Assembly: GCF_030252165.1 (NCBI RefSeq) | Contig: NZ_CP126969.1 | Coordinates: 1,488,001-1,552,000, forward strand | Direction of reading: 5' to 3' | DNA from: Corynebacterium breve | Lineage (GTDB): Bacteria; Actinomycetota; Actinomycetes; Mycobacteriales; Mycobacteriaceae | Length of the DNA stretch: 64,000 bases | Shown here: positions 28,086 to 38,791 of the stretch, piece by piece | Numbering within the stretch: the stretch's first letter is position 1 | Layout of the letters: the number at the start of each line of letters is the position of its first letter | Made by a program: the position numbers and the translations under genes | Notes under the pieces: model-generated | What the model saw: only the letters and a program-made list of their open reading frames with translations | Database searches by the model: none | What the model was told of the DNA's origin: nothing

Positions 28086-29788
28086 GTGGTCGCACCAGCA
28101 CATTTCAATATCGACGGCGTGTCCTTTTCCTACCCAGGCGGAAACCGGGTTCTTACCGACATCGCATTTGCGGTTCCCTCTGGTTCCGTCACCGGCCTCA
28201 TCGGCGAAAACGGCGCCGGTAAGTCCACGCTCCTCTCGCTGATTTCCGGCGATCTCACCCCAGATGTCGGCCAGATCATCACCCCGGAGGTGACTGGCTT
28301 CATTGCGCAGGAAACTTCGCTGCCGTTTTCCTCCCCGCTTCAGCGCTTATCGACGAAGCCGTCGATGAACTGCGCGCAGTTGAACGTTCTATCACCGAAC
28401 TCTCCGAGAAGATGGCCGAGGACCCGGACGCTCAAGGAGTCGCTGAGCAGTTCGACGTGGCACTCGCACGCGCGGAATCTTCCGGCGTGTGGGAACTCGA
28501 CACCCGCATCGACACGGTCCTTGCCGGCCTTGGCCTAGCAAATGTTGACCTTTCGACCCCGCTCGGCGAGATGTCGGGCGGCCAGCGTCGTCGTTTCGCA
28601 CTTGCCACGCTGCTATTGCGCCCGGTAGACGGAATGGTACTCGACGAGCCCACCAACCACCTTGACGACGAAGCCGTCGACTTCCTCGTCGGCGAGCTCG
28701 AAGCATTCAATGGACCTGTGCTGGTTGCGTCGCACGACCGCTATTTCCTCGATGTCGCCTGCGATGGTCTTGTGGACCTTGACCCCGGACTGGGACACGA
28801 AGGCGGATTTGGCGAGGAAACCCGCCAGGGCAACCGCTTCACCGGCTCGTTCACCGACTACCTCAAGGCACGTGAGGCGCGCCGCAACCGCTGGGCCAGT
28901 GACTACGCCGCCCAAGAGCACGAGCGTGCCCGTTTGGAAAAGTCGGCGGACCAGACCGCTGAGGAAGTCTTCCACTCGCAGGAAAACAAGACCGAAACAC
29001 GAGCTGCAGCAAAGTTCTATGCCGACCGTGCTGCGAAAACCGTTGGTAACCGCATTCGTGGCGCGAAGAACCGCCTTGAGGACCTCGAACGCAATGCCCT
29101 TCCGAAGCCGCCGGAGCGCCTGCGCTTCCACGGCATTCCTGAGCACACGGCGACAAGTTTGGGTGAGCCTGCGGTAGCGACCAAGGATTTAGCAGTTGAA
29201 GAACGTCTTGCTCCGCTAAGCATCAAAGTTCAGCCGGGCGATCAACTCTTAGTCGAAGGCCCGAACGGTTCGGGAAAGTCGACTTTGCTCAAGATCATCG
29301 ACGGTGAGCTAACAGGCTTTATGGGTGAGCTGCGCATTCCCGAAGATGTCACGATCTCCCGCCTCGAGCAGGACGATCAATGGGAAGACCTCTCGATCAC
29401 GGCGCAAGAGGCTTTCGACCGCTTCACCAAATCTGTCAAAGGTACCCCGGCGTCGCTCGTGGATATGGGACTGATGACTGAGGAGCAAGCAGCTACACCG
29501 CTCAATGATTTGTCGTTGGGCCAGCGTCGTCGCGTGTCCTTAGGCATCATCTTGGCCTGCCCGCCGGACCTGTTGCTTCTCGACGAGCCCACGAACCACC
29601 TTTCACTCGCGTTGGCCGAGGAACTAGAGGCTGCCCTACTTGATTTCCCCGGCACGGTCATCATGACTAGCCACGACCGCTGGATTCGTCGTCGGTGGCG
29701 CCAGCGCATCGAGAAAAAAGACAATCGCGCCACGATCCTCACATTGAAAACCTTGTGGTCTTCTGAGGTGTGGCGCGACGAAGAGTAA
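28086..29788 (+). pseudogene. ABC-F family ATPase, frameshifted
   Basis: Together the two frames encode a complete duplicated ABC-F ATPase of the antibiotic-resistance or translation-factor type. The first frame starts at GTG 28086 after AAGGAGG (28073-28079) and contains Walker A of domain 1 (GENGAGKST). After about FIAQETSLPFSS it loses homology. The next frame, open from before 28337 to 29788, continues with LIDEAVDELRAVERSITELSEKM, the signature LGEMSGGQRRR, Walker B MVLDEPTNHLDD, the coiled linker, domain 2 Walker A GPNGSGKST, LSLGQRRR and LLLLDEPTNHLS. One base is missing near 28333-28340, most simply one C from the CCCC run. A natural mutation, a sequencing error or, less likely, programmed frameshifting are all possible. 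An exact 12-mer copy (28345-28356) lies a few bases after the break. Confidence 0.85.
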
Positions 29789-29808
29789 TTCGCTGAGCTT
29801 GCGCTAGC

Positions 29809-30453
29809 TTACTGAGCTGGCGCTCCCTCAGCTGGCTGTTCTGCAGGTGCTTCCGCAGGCTGTTCCGCCGGTGCTTCTGCAGGCGCTTCTTCGACCGGGC
29901 CAGCGTCGCCGCCAGCCTGGCACATGGCCGGAACCTGTTCAGGGGTCACGGTGTTCGTGATCAGGGTGCATGCCCACGACTGGGATAGCTTCCACGCGCC
30001 ATCTTCGTAGATGAACTCGACGTTTTCTGCGAGCTGGGTTGCCTGATCGGGCTGGGTGAAGTTCACGGTAGCCAGAACGGAGTTTGGCGCGTAGCCAGGC
30101 AGGACTGGATCAACTACCTGGAAGTCTGCACCGGACTCTTCTTTCGAAATGGTCATGGTGTCGAACAGCTCTGGGGCGGTTTCCCCACCCTGAACGCTGC
30201 TCACGCGCTCTTCCATCGGAAGGCTGGAGTCAGTCGCACGCGCCAGGACCTCGTTAAGGTCTGCTGCGGTTGGCTGTTCCGGTGCAGGCGTTGCGGTATC
30301 GCTGCTACCTGTGTCACCAGCCTCGGTGGACCCGGTGGCCCGGGTCGTGGATTCACCGTTGCCGGTAGTAGGTTCTTCGTCGCTCGAGCAAGCGGCGAGG
30401 CTGACTGCAACACCGAATGCTGCGATCAGTGCAGTAATCTTGGTCGGTTTCAC
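29809..30453 (-). CDS. Lipoprotein with MTB12-like domain
   Basis: A 214-residue lipoprotein. The signal peptide KPTKITALIAAFGVAVSLAAC ends in lipobox LAAC. A Ser/Thr/Gly-rich spacer is followed by a folded domain (ADLNEVLARATDSSLPMEERVSSVQGG, NSVLATVNF, VEFIYEDGAWKLSQSWAC) resembling the low-molecular-weight antigen MTB12 family of mycolate bacteria. The C-terminus is a repeat tail of EAPAEQPA units, about 28 residues. The GTG at 30453 follows AAGGAG by about six bases; the open frame extends upstream but without a ribosome binding site. It is divergent from the asparaginase gene and convergent with the ABC-F gene. Function unknown. Confidence 0.8.
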   Translation of the reverse strand: MKPTKITALIAAFGVAVSLAACSSDEEPTTGNGESTTRATGSTEAGDTGSSDTATPAPEQPTAADLNEVLARATDSSLPMEERVSSVQGGETAPELFDTMTISKEESGADFQVVDPVLPGYAPNSVLATVNFTQPDQATQLAENVEFIYEDGAWKLSQSWACTLITNTVTPEQVPAMCQAGGDAGPVEEAPAEAPAEQPAEAPAEQPAEGAPAQ

Positions 30454-30561
30454 GTCTTCTCCTTGAGCTTCGTAGAGGGCACCATAGGATTGGGACGCCT
30501 CACACGTCTGAATGCCATACACGTTACCGTTTCGTGATGTGAACGCCAAAGCGACCCGCGT

Positions 30562-31506
30562 ATGGCAAGCTGGAAAACTATGCAACCAGCTGGGTCAATC
30601 GGGAAAGTATTCATTATTGCGACGGGTGGAACCATCGCGTCCACTCAGAATAGCTCAGGCGCATGTGTCCCAACGTTGCACCGCGCGCAGTTGGTCGAAC
30701 GCGCTGGAGCTCATTACCCAACCACCGGCATCGACTCCGCGTTCCTGGATTCCTCTGACATGCCGCTTGCCGATATCGATGAGTTAGTCGTCGCCACTCG
30801 ACGCGCTCTAGCCGACCCGGAGATTGTTGGGGTGGTGATTACTCACGGCACCGATTCGTTGGCGGACACGGCGCTGGCGCTCGACCTCATGCACTCTGAT
30901 CCTCGGCCCGTCATTCTCACAGGGGCGCAACGCCCTGCCGATCACCCCGCGCCTGACGGTCCACGCAACCTGCGCGAGTCCATCGAGCTTGCAGCCGACC
31001 CTTCCGCCCGAAACCGTGGCGTCTTGGTTCGCTTTGGTGGCCGCACCTTGCCCGCACGAGGCGTGATCAAACGCCACACCTCTGATCTTGATGCATTCCA
31101 CGCCACTTCCCCTCTCCCGCTGAGTCGCCCCGCTCCCCTAGCCCCTGTGCAGTTGAGCAGCGTAGATGTTGTCATCGTCTCGGCGTGGGCGGGCGCTAGC
31201 GAGACTGCACTTCGCGCGATCGCCTCTACTCGGCCCGACGGCGTCGTCGTTGCAGCCATGGGTTCCGGAAACGTCTCCACCGCGATGGGTCACGTCCTAA
31301 CCGGCATGCTTAACGACGACACCCCCGTCGTCATCTCCACCCAGCTGCCCGAAGGGGAAGTCACATTTGACTATGGCGGCGCTGGCGGTGGCCACACGCT
31401 CGGCGCGCTGGGCGCCATCCCGGCTGGCTATCTGCGCCCGCACCAGGCACGCATCGCGCTCACTGCCGCCTTGGCTGCCGGCATAGATCCCGCGAGTTTG
31501 TTCTAA
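30562..31506 (+). CDS. ansA: Asparaginase family protein
   Basis: Cytoplasmic L-asparaginase type enzyme hydrolysing L-asparagine to aspartate and ammonia. The first active-site Thr is in IIATGGTIAST, and the second motif is VVITHGTDSLADTALALDL, with Thr, Asp and a downstream region (VILTGAQRPADHPAPDGPRNL). No signal peptide is present, so it is the cytoplasmic type. The length of 314 residues is typical. An internal ATG at 30580 with GGAAA upstream is an alternative start. The gene ends in a four-base overlap with convergent dinB. An amino acid permease related to asparagine permeases lies 1.4 kb away, which fits a role in asparagine use. Confidence 0.88.
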   Translation: MASWKTMQPAGSIGKVFIIATGGTIASTQNSSGACVPTLHRAQLVERAGAHYPTTGIDSAFLDSSDMPLADIDELVVATRRALADPEIVGVVITHGTDSLADTALALDLMHSDPRPVILTGAQRPADHPAPDGPRNLRESIELAADPSARNRGVLVRFGGRTLPARGVIKRHTSDLDAFHATSPLPLSRPAPLAPVQLSSVDVVIVSAWAGASETALRAIASTRPDGVVVAAMGSGNVSTAMGHVLTGMLNDDTPVVISTQLPEGEVTFDYGGAGGGHTLGALGAIPAGYLRPHQARIALTAALAAGIDPASLF

Positions 31507-32894
31507 TCCGCGTTATTGGGTGACCAATCGTCCCACGCCAGTGAATCCACCGGATCGGCGTGGGTGAGCAATGGGTCGTCGGCAAGCACATTAACGATGC
31601 GACCTGGCCCCGTGGCGCGCGTCTCGAATCTCACCGTCACCCGCCCATGTCCTGCACCCTGCACCCAGCCGTGCCCATACTCGGGATGATAAACGTCCTG
31701 GGTCGCGCGCCACTGTCCCGGCGCGTCGGCAGGAGTGATGTCAACGGCAATAGTGTCGGCGCTGGTGTCGTGATCGCTCACGCCCGACTCATAATCTCTG
31801 TCTGGTGACAATGGTCGCTTGATCTCTTGGTCTAGCTCCGGGAAGAGCACATGCTGCAACGCTTCTTCCAAACCCGAGTAGCTCACACCCACTAGGCGGA
31901 TCGGGCCTACTTCACCCGGATAACGCACAAGTTTGTATGCCGTTGCAAGAAGCGTATCCGCGTCGTCGGTGGCATACGGGAGCGTGGCTGCTCGCGACTC
32001 GATGCGAAAGTCCGCCATTCGCAGCTTCACCGACACGGTTCGAGCTCCGCGCCCATCTTTGAGCAGCCGACGGTGCGATTCTTGGGCCGCTCGCGCCAAG
32101 GCGGCATCGACCTCAGCGGGTGTGGTCAGGTCCTGCGGATAGGTGTGCTCCGACGAGATTTGCTTTGCCTCTGCCCGAGGTGCAACGGGGCGATCGTCAT
32201 GTCCTCGAGCAAGTTGCCACAATTGCTTGCCAACAACCCCGCCCAGCGCAATTTCCACTTCTTTCTCGCTGAGGTCCGCGAAGTCGCCGATCGTCTCCAC
32301 GCCCATCGTCGTCAATTTTTGGCGAGTCACGGGACCGACACCCCACAAATCACCCACGGGCAGCGGCCGCAGAATCTCCAGCTGACGGTCTGGGTCGATG
32401 ACAAACACGCCATCCGGCTTGGCTAGATCCGAGGAGATTTTGGCGTATTGCTTGCCCGAGCCCGCCCCAATCGAGGCGGGAAGACCGGTTTCTGCCTTGA
32501 TCTCCGCGCGCAGGTTGTTTGCCCAGTCGGTCACCTCGGCGACGCTTGCTCCAACCAGCTCTTGTGGTTCCATGAACGCTTCATCAATGGACAGCTGTTC
32601 GACAATGTCCACATGGCGCGACACGATTTCAAAAACACGCTTTGAAGCAGTCGAGTAGACAGCCCGTCTGGGAGTAACCAACACTGCCCTGGGCCCGACC
32701 AAACGTGCGGCTTGGTGCGTGGGCATCGCAGAGCGTGCGCCAAACTTCCGGGCCTCATAGCTCGCACCGGCAACGACGCCGCGTCCGCTGACTCCGGCGA
32801 CTAACACTGGGCGTCCTCGCAGCGTGGGGCGCGTGAGCTGTTCGCAGGATGCGTAGAAGGCATCCATGTCGATGTGTAAGACCCAGCGCCGCAT
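31503..32894 (-). CDS. dinB: DNA polymerase IV DinB
   Basis: Y-family translesion polymerase. Catalytic acidic residues appear in LHIDMDAFYASCEQ (N-terminus) and LSIDEAFME, with a typical palm/finger region (GRGVVAGASYEARKFGARSAMP). The helix-hairpin-helix part (GVGPVTRQKLTTMGVETIGDFADLS) and the little-finger domain follow, and the protein ends with about 100 extra residues. At 463 residues it is complete and longer than the E. coli enzyme. No LexA-type palindrome is seen directly upstream; a short GGAGCTA/TAGCTCC inverted repeat lies between the permease stop and this gene (about 32900-32930) and may end the permease transcript. Confidence 0.93.
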   Translation of the reverse strand: MRRWVLHIDMDAFYASCEQLTRPTLRGRPVLVAGVSGRGVVAGASYEARKFGARSAMPTHQAARLVGPRAVLVTPRRAVYSTASKRVFEIVSRHVDIVEQLSIDEAFMEPQELVGASVAEVTDWANNLRAEIKAETGLPASIGAGSGKQYAKISSDLAKPDGVFVIDPDRQLEILRPLPVGDLWGVGPVTRQKLTTMGVETIGDFADLSEKEVEIALGGVVGKQLWQLARGHDDRPVAPRAEAKQISSEHTYPQDLTTPAEVDAALARAAQESHRRLLKDGRGARTVSVKLRMADFRIESRAATLPYATDDADTLLATAYKLVRYPGEVGPIRLVGVSYSGLEEALQHVLFPELDQEIKRPLSPDRDYESGVSDHDTSADTIAVDITPADAPGQWRATQDVYHPEYGHGWVQGAGHGRVTVRFETRATGPGRIVNVLADDPLLTHADPVDSLAWDDWSPNNAD

Positions 32895-32915
32895 AGGAGC
32901 TAGTCTATCGCTGTC

Positions 32916-34357
32916 CTATAGCTCCACCGCTTCAGCTTGGCCGACCGCTAGTTCTTCGGCGGCGCGGGCGCGCGACCCTGCGGTGAGGTACCAGCCGATC
33001 ACAAATAGCGGCACAAGGACAACAACTGCCGTGATCAAAGTGTAGGTGCCCACTGGACGATCGAAGCCCATGAGAACCAGCACACCGACCAAGAACGTCA
33101 CGACGATCACATCTCCCCACACACCGAGCGGAGCGCGGTACTCATGCTGTTCGACCAGCCCGCGCTTTACCGCACGCAGGTAGCCAACGTGGGAAAGACA
33201 AATCATGATCCACATGCCCAAAATGCCGATGGCACCAAGATTGAGCACGATCTCAAACGCCTGGTTGGGAACCACGTAGTTCAAAATGATGCCGAAGACG
33301 AACATCGCGCTAGTTAACCACACGCCCCCTGCTGGTACGCCACTATTCGACATCGTACCCAGGAACTTTGGCGCCAGACCAGACACCGCAAGTGGTTTCA
33401 GAATGCGCGCGGTGGCGTACAAACCGGCGTTCACTGATGACAACGCCGCGGTAAGCACGACAAGGTTCATAATGTCGGCTGCATAAGGCACGCCAAGGGC
33501 GTTCATAAATGTGACAAAGGGCGACTCATCCGCCTTGTACACATGGCTTGGCAGCAAGAGTGCCAACAGCAGCACGGAACCGACGTAGAAAAACACGATG
33601 CGGATGACTGTCGCGTTGATCGCCTTAGGAATTTCCCTGCGCGGGTTCTCCGTCTCGCCAGCGGTCACACCGATCATATCGATGCCCGCGTAGGCGAAGA
33701 TCACGCCTTGTGTCATCACGATCAGTGGCAGCACACCGTTGGGGAACCACCCATCTTCGCTCAAGGCTGTAAGACCGGGCTCGTAGCCACCAACGTTGTG
33801 ACCCGAGACCAAGAGGATAACGCCGACAATCATGAACACCACAAGTGCGCCAACCTTGATCACGGCAAACCAAAACTCGGCTTCACCGAATAGGCGCACT
33901 CCCAGGAGATTCACACCCAAGACAATTACGAGGGCGATTGCCACCAGTACCCATTGGGGAATCCCTTGGAAGATCGGCCAGAAATGCAGATAGATGGCGA
34001 TTGCTGTGAGCTCAGTGATTCCTACGGTCACCCAGGCCATAAAGTAAATCCAGCCCGCGAAGTACGCCGCCTTCTGCCCTAGAAATTCGCGGGCATAGGA
34101 GGCAAAGGAGCCCGACGTTGGGCGATGCACCACCATTTCGCCAAGGCTGCGCAGCATAAGGTATCCGATGATTCCGCACACTGCATAGACGATTGCAAGG
34201 CCGGGTCCGCCAACGTTGAGGCGTCCGCCTGCTCCGAGGAACAGGCCCGTGCCTAATGCCCCGCCCAGGGCGATCATTTGGATGTGCCGGTGCCCGAGTC
34301 CTGAGTTATAGCCCGCAGTTTCTTTGCGGTGAAGAGCATCATTGGTCGTGGTCATAG
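32916..34357 (-). CDS. Amino acid permease (APC family, AnsP-like)
   Basis: Inner membrane transporter with about 12 transmembrane helices, 480 residues. The APC/AAT signature at the start (HIQMIALGGALGTGLFLGAG) and motifs PTSGSFASYAREF, GVTAGETENPRREIPKAIN and AALSSVNAGLYATARIL are clear. The pattern is closest to the asparagine/GABA/proline-type bacterial permeases, so with the nearby asparaginase I think asparagine is the likely substrate, but sequence alone does not prove it. ATG 34357 gives MTTTNDALHRKE. No clear ribosome binding site precedes it, and a leaderless start is possible. Confidence 0.85.
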
Positions 34358-34400
34358 AAAAATCTAAGCACACACTAGACCAAGAGGTCTACTTTGGGCC

Positions 34401-35229
34401 CTATGGTCGTCGCAAAGCAACTGCCACGACGATGAGCAACATGCCGACCATCTCCGGCGCCGTGAGCCACTGCTGCAGGGCAATCGCCCCGACCAGCGCT
34501 GCGACTACCGGCAGGATCGCCTGCATGACCGCGAAACTCGCCGCCCCCGCCATGCGCAGGACCACTTGGTCGATGGAGTACGGGATCGCGGCTGAAAGTA
34601 TTCCCAGTGCGAGAGCAAGCGCCGAGATGATAAGCGGGTTTTGATCACCGTCATACGGCCAACCACACGGCAACCAGGGGCAGGGAAAGTACCGCCGCCC
34701 ACGAGAACCCGACTGCTGTCGACGATCGCGATGTGGCGGTATCTGCCGCAATTCGGTTGCCCACAACGATGTACCCTGCCCACAACGCACCCGCTGCGAG
34801 CGCTAACACAATGCCGAGCCCGTTGGTGGTCCACGTTGCCCCGGAAATCACAAGCACGCCCGCGCCCGCAAGGAGCAACGCCAGCCAGTCTCGGCCGGTA
34901 CGCGAACCGAATGCAGCTACCGCAATGGGCCCGAGAAATTCGATGGCCACCGCAGTGCCCAGCGGGATGCGTGCGATGGCTTCGTAGAAGGTCATGTTCA
35001 TCGCCAACGTCACCACGCCAAAGATGGCTGCGCTGCGCCCGATCGGGCCGACAAAGTCGCGCAGCGCAGGCCTGTTGATCACGATCAAGACCAACGCTGC
35101 GGCCGAGATCCGCATCCACGCCACCACCAGGGGCGGGAACGTAGCGAAAAGCCCCACTGCGATGGCAGCCCCGGCGTACAAAGACGTTCCCGAGGCCACC
35201 AGCAGAGCGGGGGCTTTCAGTCGCTGCAT
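34401..35229 (-). pseudogene. EamA/RhtA-type exporter, frameshifted
   Basis: The first frame (ATG 35229) encodes six or seven helices of an EamA/RhtA exporter: MQRLKAPALLVASGTSLYAG, NMTFYEAIARIPLGTAVAIEFLGPIAVA, GIVLALAAGALWAGYIVVGNR. It stops at 34651, after PLVAVWLAV. A second frame, open to 34401, continues with ALALALGILSAAIPYSIDQVVLR and the final helices. The frames join at about 34655-34665, where one extra base (or two missing bases) in GGCCGTATGAC breaks the gene. Joined, the protein would have about 275 residues and ten helices, normal for the family. It follows ileS by six bases. With the ABC-F gene it is the second single-base break in the window. Confidence 0.8.
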
Positions 35230-35235
35230 CAGCGG

Positions 35236-38200
35236 TTATGCGTTCTTCGCCACGGTAGCGGTCACACCGGCGACAACGTCGTGGACGTCGCCTTCTAGTG
35301 CAGCTGTGGTCACAGTGAAGTCGGTGGCCAAGGTTTCAGCGGCAATGCGGTCTGCGTGGCGACGAGCCCACGCCTCCTTCTCTGCAGGGACGCTGAGCAC
35401 CGCGGTGATGCGGTCGGAGACCTCGAAGCCAGAAGCCTTACGCGCATCCTGCAGTCCACGAATAACGTCGGCTGCCCAGCCTTCCGCCTCGAGTTCCTCG
35501 GTGAGCTCCATGTCCAAAACGACAAGGCCATCGAGGCCGTCGATGCGTGCGGTGGACTCTGGATCCTCCGCGACGAGTCGCTCGGTGTAGAGCTCAGGGG
35601 TCAAGACGATGTCGCCGTCGACGACTACGTTTTCACCGTCGCGGGTGTAGTTGCCGGTCTTGACGTTCTTGATTGCGCGCTGCACGTCGCGGCCCAGGGT
35701 TGGGCCAGCAACCTTCGCATTGACGACGACCTCGAAGGTACCCACCGAGTCAACGTCGTCGGTAAGCTGCACGTCCTTAACGTTGACCTCGTCGCGCAGA
35801 ATATTTGTAAACGGCTCTAGCTGTGCCGAGTTAGGCAAAGCCACGGTGAGCTTTGGCAGAGGCAGACGGTTACGCAGCTTGTGGGCCTTGCGTACCGACG
35901 ACGCCGCTGAGCACACACCACGGGTGGCATCCATCGAGGCAACCAGGTCGGCGTCAGCTGGGAAATCAGCTGCGTTCGGGTAGTCGGTCAGGTGCACGGA
36001 GCGCTCGCCGGTGAGACCGCGCCAGATGACCTCGGTGACGTATGGCAGCAGTGGAGCTGCAACACGCGTGAGAACTTCCAGCACTGTGTAAAGAGTATTG
36101 AATGCCTCAGGGTGCTTCTCCTGGCCCTCCCAGAAACGATCGCGGGAACGACGCACGTACCAGTTGGTCAGCGCATCTGCGAACAGGCGCACCTGCTCGC
36201 AGGCACCGGAGATGTCGGTGGTGCTCAGTGCCTGTTCGACGTCCACGACAAGGTCGTGGAGTTTTGCCAGGATGTAGCGGTCAAGCACGTGCTCGGAATC
36301 TGTCGACCAGGTTGCTTCCTCTGAGGAGTACAGCTGCAGGAAAGTGTAGGCGTTCCAGATCGGCAGGATCGCCTGGCGCACGCCGTCACGGATGCCTTGT
36401 TCGGTGACGATCAGGTTGCCGCCGCGCAGGATTGGGCTGGACATGAGGAACCAACGCATCGCGTCGGAGCCGTCGCGGTCAAAGACTTCGTTGACGTTCG
36501 GGTAATTACCCTTGGACTTACTCATCTTCTGGCCGTCGTCGCCAAGCACGATGCCGTGCGCGACTACCTGCTTGAACGCAGGGCGGTCGAACAGCGCGGT
36601 GGACAAGACGTGGAGCAGGTAGAACCATCCGCGGGTCTGGCCGATGTACTCCACGATAAAGTCCGCTGGGTGGTGCTGGTCGAACCATTCTTTGTTTTCA
36701 AACGGGTAGTGGAACTGCGCGAATGGCATAGAGCCAGAGTCGAACCACACGTCGAGGACGTCGGTGACGCGGCGCATGGTGGATTTCCCGGTTGGGTCAT
36801 CTGGGTTCGGGCGAGTCAGCTCATCGATGTACGGGCGGTGCAGGGACTCTGGGCGCACACCGAAATCACGCTCTAGCTCATCGAGGGAGCCGTAGACGTC
36901 GGTGCGCGGGTACTCAGGGTCGTCGGACTGCCACACCGGGATTGGTGAACCCCAGTAGCGGGTACGCGAAATGTTCCAGTCGCGGGCGTTTTGCAGCCAC
37001 TTGCCAAACTGGCCGTCACGGATGTGCTCTGGAACCCACTCGATCTGCTCGTGGTTGAGCTCGACCATGCGGTCGCGGAACTCGGACACCTTGACAAACC
37101 ATGACGGCAGAGCCATGTAGATTAGCGGCTCGCCGGAGCGCCAGGAGTGTGGGTAGGAGTGGACGATCGTCTGGTGGCGCAGGACACGGTTCTTCGCCTT
37201 TAGATCGCGGATGATGTCCTTGTTCGCGTCGAATACCAGCTGGCCTTCATAATCCGGTGCCAGGCTGGTGAACTTACCGTCCATGTCCACCGGAATGACC
37301 AATTCGATACCGTACTTTTCGCAGGTAAGCATATCGTCTTCACCGAAGGCAGGCGCCTGGTGGACGATGCCGGTACCGTCCTCGGTGGTGACGTAATCCG
37401 CCAGGATGATCTTGAACGCATTGTCCTGATCGGCAAAGTAATCGAAAATCGGCGTGTATTGGATGCCTTCCAGTTCGGTGCCCTGGAAAGTCGCCACGAT
37501 CTCGGACTCCTTGCCAAATTCCTTCGCGTACGCGCCGACCAGTGGGCTTGCCAGCAGGACCTTTTCACCGCGGAAGCCTTCGACACCGTCCTCGCCAATC
37601 TTGATCAACGAGTACTCCACCTCAGGGTGAACCGCCAAGGCGAGGTTGGATGGAAGAGTCCACGGGGTCGTCGTCCAGGCAATTGCTGCAGCGCCTGCTA
37701 GCTCTGGGTGCGCATTCCACGTCTTTTCACCGGTGGTACCGGTTTCAGCACCGGTGAAAGGCATGGTGACGGTGAGCGTTGGGTCCTGGCGCTCGCGGTA
37801 GGAATCGTCCAGGCGGGTCTCCTGGTTGGACAGTGGGGTGTGCTCGGCCCAGGAGTATGGCAAAACGCGGAAGCCCTGGTAGATCAGGCCCTTGTCGTAG
37901 AGCTCCTTGAACGCCCAGATCACGGACTCCATGTAGTTCATGTCCATGGTCTTGTAACCATTGTCAAAGTCCACCCAGCGCGCTTGGCGGGTGACGTATT
38001 CTTTCCACTCTTCGGTGTACTCAAGCACAGACTTTGCGCAGTACTCGTTGAACTTGGCCAGACCCATTTCCTCGATCTCGCCTTTGTCCTTGATACCCAG
38101 CTGCTTTTCGGCTTCGAGCTCAGCGGGCAGGCCGTGGGTATCCCAGCCGAAGACGCGAGGGACATGGTAGCCCTTCATCGTGCGGAAACGCGGGATAATG

Positions 38201-38427
38201 TCTTTGACATAGCCGGTCAGAAGGTGGCCGTAGTGTGGAAGGCCGTTGGCAAACGGTGGGCCGTCGTAGAAGACGTACTCTTCGTCGTCCTTGCGGTTTT
38301 CTAGCGAGGCCTGGAAAGTGTTGTCTTCCTTCCAAAACTTCAGTACTTCTTGTTCCATCTCAGGGAACTTTGAGCTTCCCCCGGTCAAATCAACCTTGGG
38401 GTACACACCACCGACTGGGTTGGACAT
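35236..38427 (-). CDS. ileS: Isoleucyl-tRNA synthetase IleS
   Basis: Class I synthetase charging tRNA-Ile, 1063 residues, the long actinobacterial form. The HIGH motif is HYGH in [17 protein letters not shown], and the KMSKS motif is in [19 protein letters not shown]. The editing domain lies between, and the C-terminal anticodon-binding and extension region ends in [12 protein letters not shown]. Translation starts at ATG 38427, and a GAAGGAAGG sequence is 14 bases upstream. The gene is controlled by an actinobacterial T-box leader described separately. The frameshifted EamA gene follows directly. Confidence 0.97.
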   Translation of the reverse strand: MSNPVGGVYPKVDLTGGSSKFPEMEQEVLKFWKEDNTFQASLENRKDDEEYVFYDGPPFANGLPHYGHLLTGYVKDIIPRFRTMKGYHVPRVFGWDTHGLPAELEAEKQLGIKDKGEIEEMGLAKFNEYCAKSVLEYTEEWKEYVTRQARWVDFDNGYKTMDMNYMESVIWAFKELYDKGLIYQGFRVLPYSWAEHTPLSNQETRLDDSYRERQDPTLTVTMPFTGAETGTTGEKTWNAHPELAGAAAIAWTTTPWTLPSNLALAVHPEVEYSLIKIGEDGVEGFRGEKVLLASPLVGAYAKEFGKESEIVATFQGTELEGIQYTPIFDYFADQDNAFKIILADYVTTEDGTGIVHQAPAFGEDDMLTCEKYGIELVIPVDMDGKFTSLAPDYEGQLVFDANKDIIRDLKAKNRVLRHQTIVHSYPHSWRSGEPLIYMALPSWFVKVSEFRDRMVELNHEQIEWVPEHIRDGQFGKWLQNARDWNISRTRYWGSPIPVWQSDDPEYPRTDVYGSLDELERDFGVRPESLHRPYIDELTRPNPDDPTGKSTMRRVTDVLDVWFDSGSMPFAQFHYPFENKEWFDQHHPADFIVEYIGQTRGWFYLLHVLSTALFDRPAFKQVVAHGIVLGDDGQKMSKSKGNYPNVNEVFDRDGSDAMRWFLMSSPILRGGNLIVTEQGIRDGVRQAILPIWNAYTFLQLYSSEEATWSTDSEHVLDRYILAKLHDLVVDVEQALSTTDISGACEQVRLFADALTNWYVRRSRDRFWEGQEKHPEAFNTLYTVLEVLTRVAAPLLPYVTEVIWRGLTGERSVHLTDYPNAADFPADADLVASMDATRGVCSAASSVRKAHKLRNRLPLPKLTVALPNSAQLEPFTNILRDEVNVKDVQLTDDVDSVGTFEVVVNAKVAGPTLGRDVQRAIKNVKTGNYTRDGENVVVDGDIVLTPELYTERLVAEDPESTARIDGLDGLVVLDMELTEELEAEGWAADVIRGLQDARKASGFEVSDRITAVLSVPAEKEAWARRHADRIAAETLATDFTVTTAALEGDVHDVVAGVTATVAKNA

Positions 38428-38655
38428 CGCGCTGGTCCGATCCTTCCTTCACGCTGCAGATACTTAACTGCAGGGACGCTTGCGCGCGGTACCACCCTGC
38501 TTGGGCTGCGCTGGTGCGCTGCCCCACTTCGTTTCTGTGGTGAAGGAGGTGACGTCTCCTGTCCGTCCGGTTCTACTGAGCTTGTCGCTGTTCTTCCGGA
38601 AACGCTCCCCGGTGATGGCCGGATCACTGCGCGTTATGGCTGTGTAGCCTCAACG
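38428..38655 (-). promoter_or_regulatory. T-box riboswitch leader of ileS
   Basis: The minus strand upstream of ileS carries the T-box sequence GGGTGGTACCGCG (within 38484-38498), which pairs with the tRNA acceptor end. Further upstream is a specifier-like loop, GGCCATCACCGG, with the Ile codon ATC at 38614-38616, followed by GGGGAGC and GGAAGAAC elements usual for this class. No U-tract terminator lies between the T-box and ileS. This fits the translational type known for actinobacterial ileS leaders, in which uncharged tRNA-Ile frees the ribosome binding site. A TATACT hexamer at 38662-38667 is a good -10 candidate. Confidence 0.93.
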
Positions 38656-38747
38656 CCTGCGAGTATACACTGCGGCTTTGCTTGACGACGATTCCCCGGC
38701 CAGCCTGTTGGGCTCACGGAGGCTCAAGTCGGCTTAGGCAACAACAA

Positions 38748-38778
38748 AGCGCCTGACCACGCGGGGCGGTCAGGCGCT
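38748..38778 (-). terminator. Intrinsic terminator after wag31
   Basis: AGCGCCTGACC (38748-38758) pairs perfectly with GGTCAGGCGCT (38768-38778), an 11-bp stem with a 9-base loop. On the minus strand it is followed by TTGTTGTT, a U-rich tail, and it begins 13 bases after the wag31 stop. It separates the division cluster from the ileS promoter. Confidence 0.9.
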
Positions 38779-38791
38779 ACGTTTACAAGTT

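Noticed and set aside
31503..32915. LexA box upstream of dinB
   Set aside because: No GAAC-N4-GTTC pattern in the short spacer before dinB; only a GGAGCTA/TAGCTCC inverted repeat.
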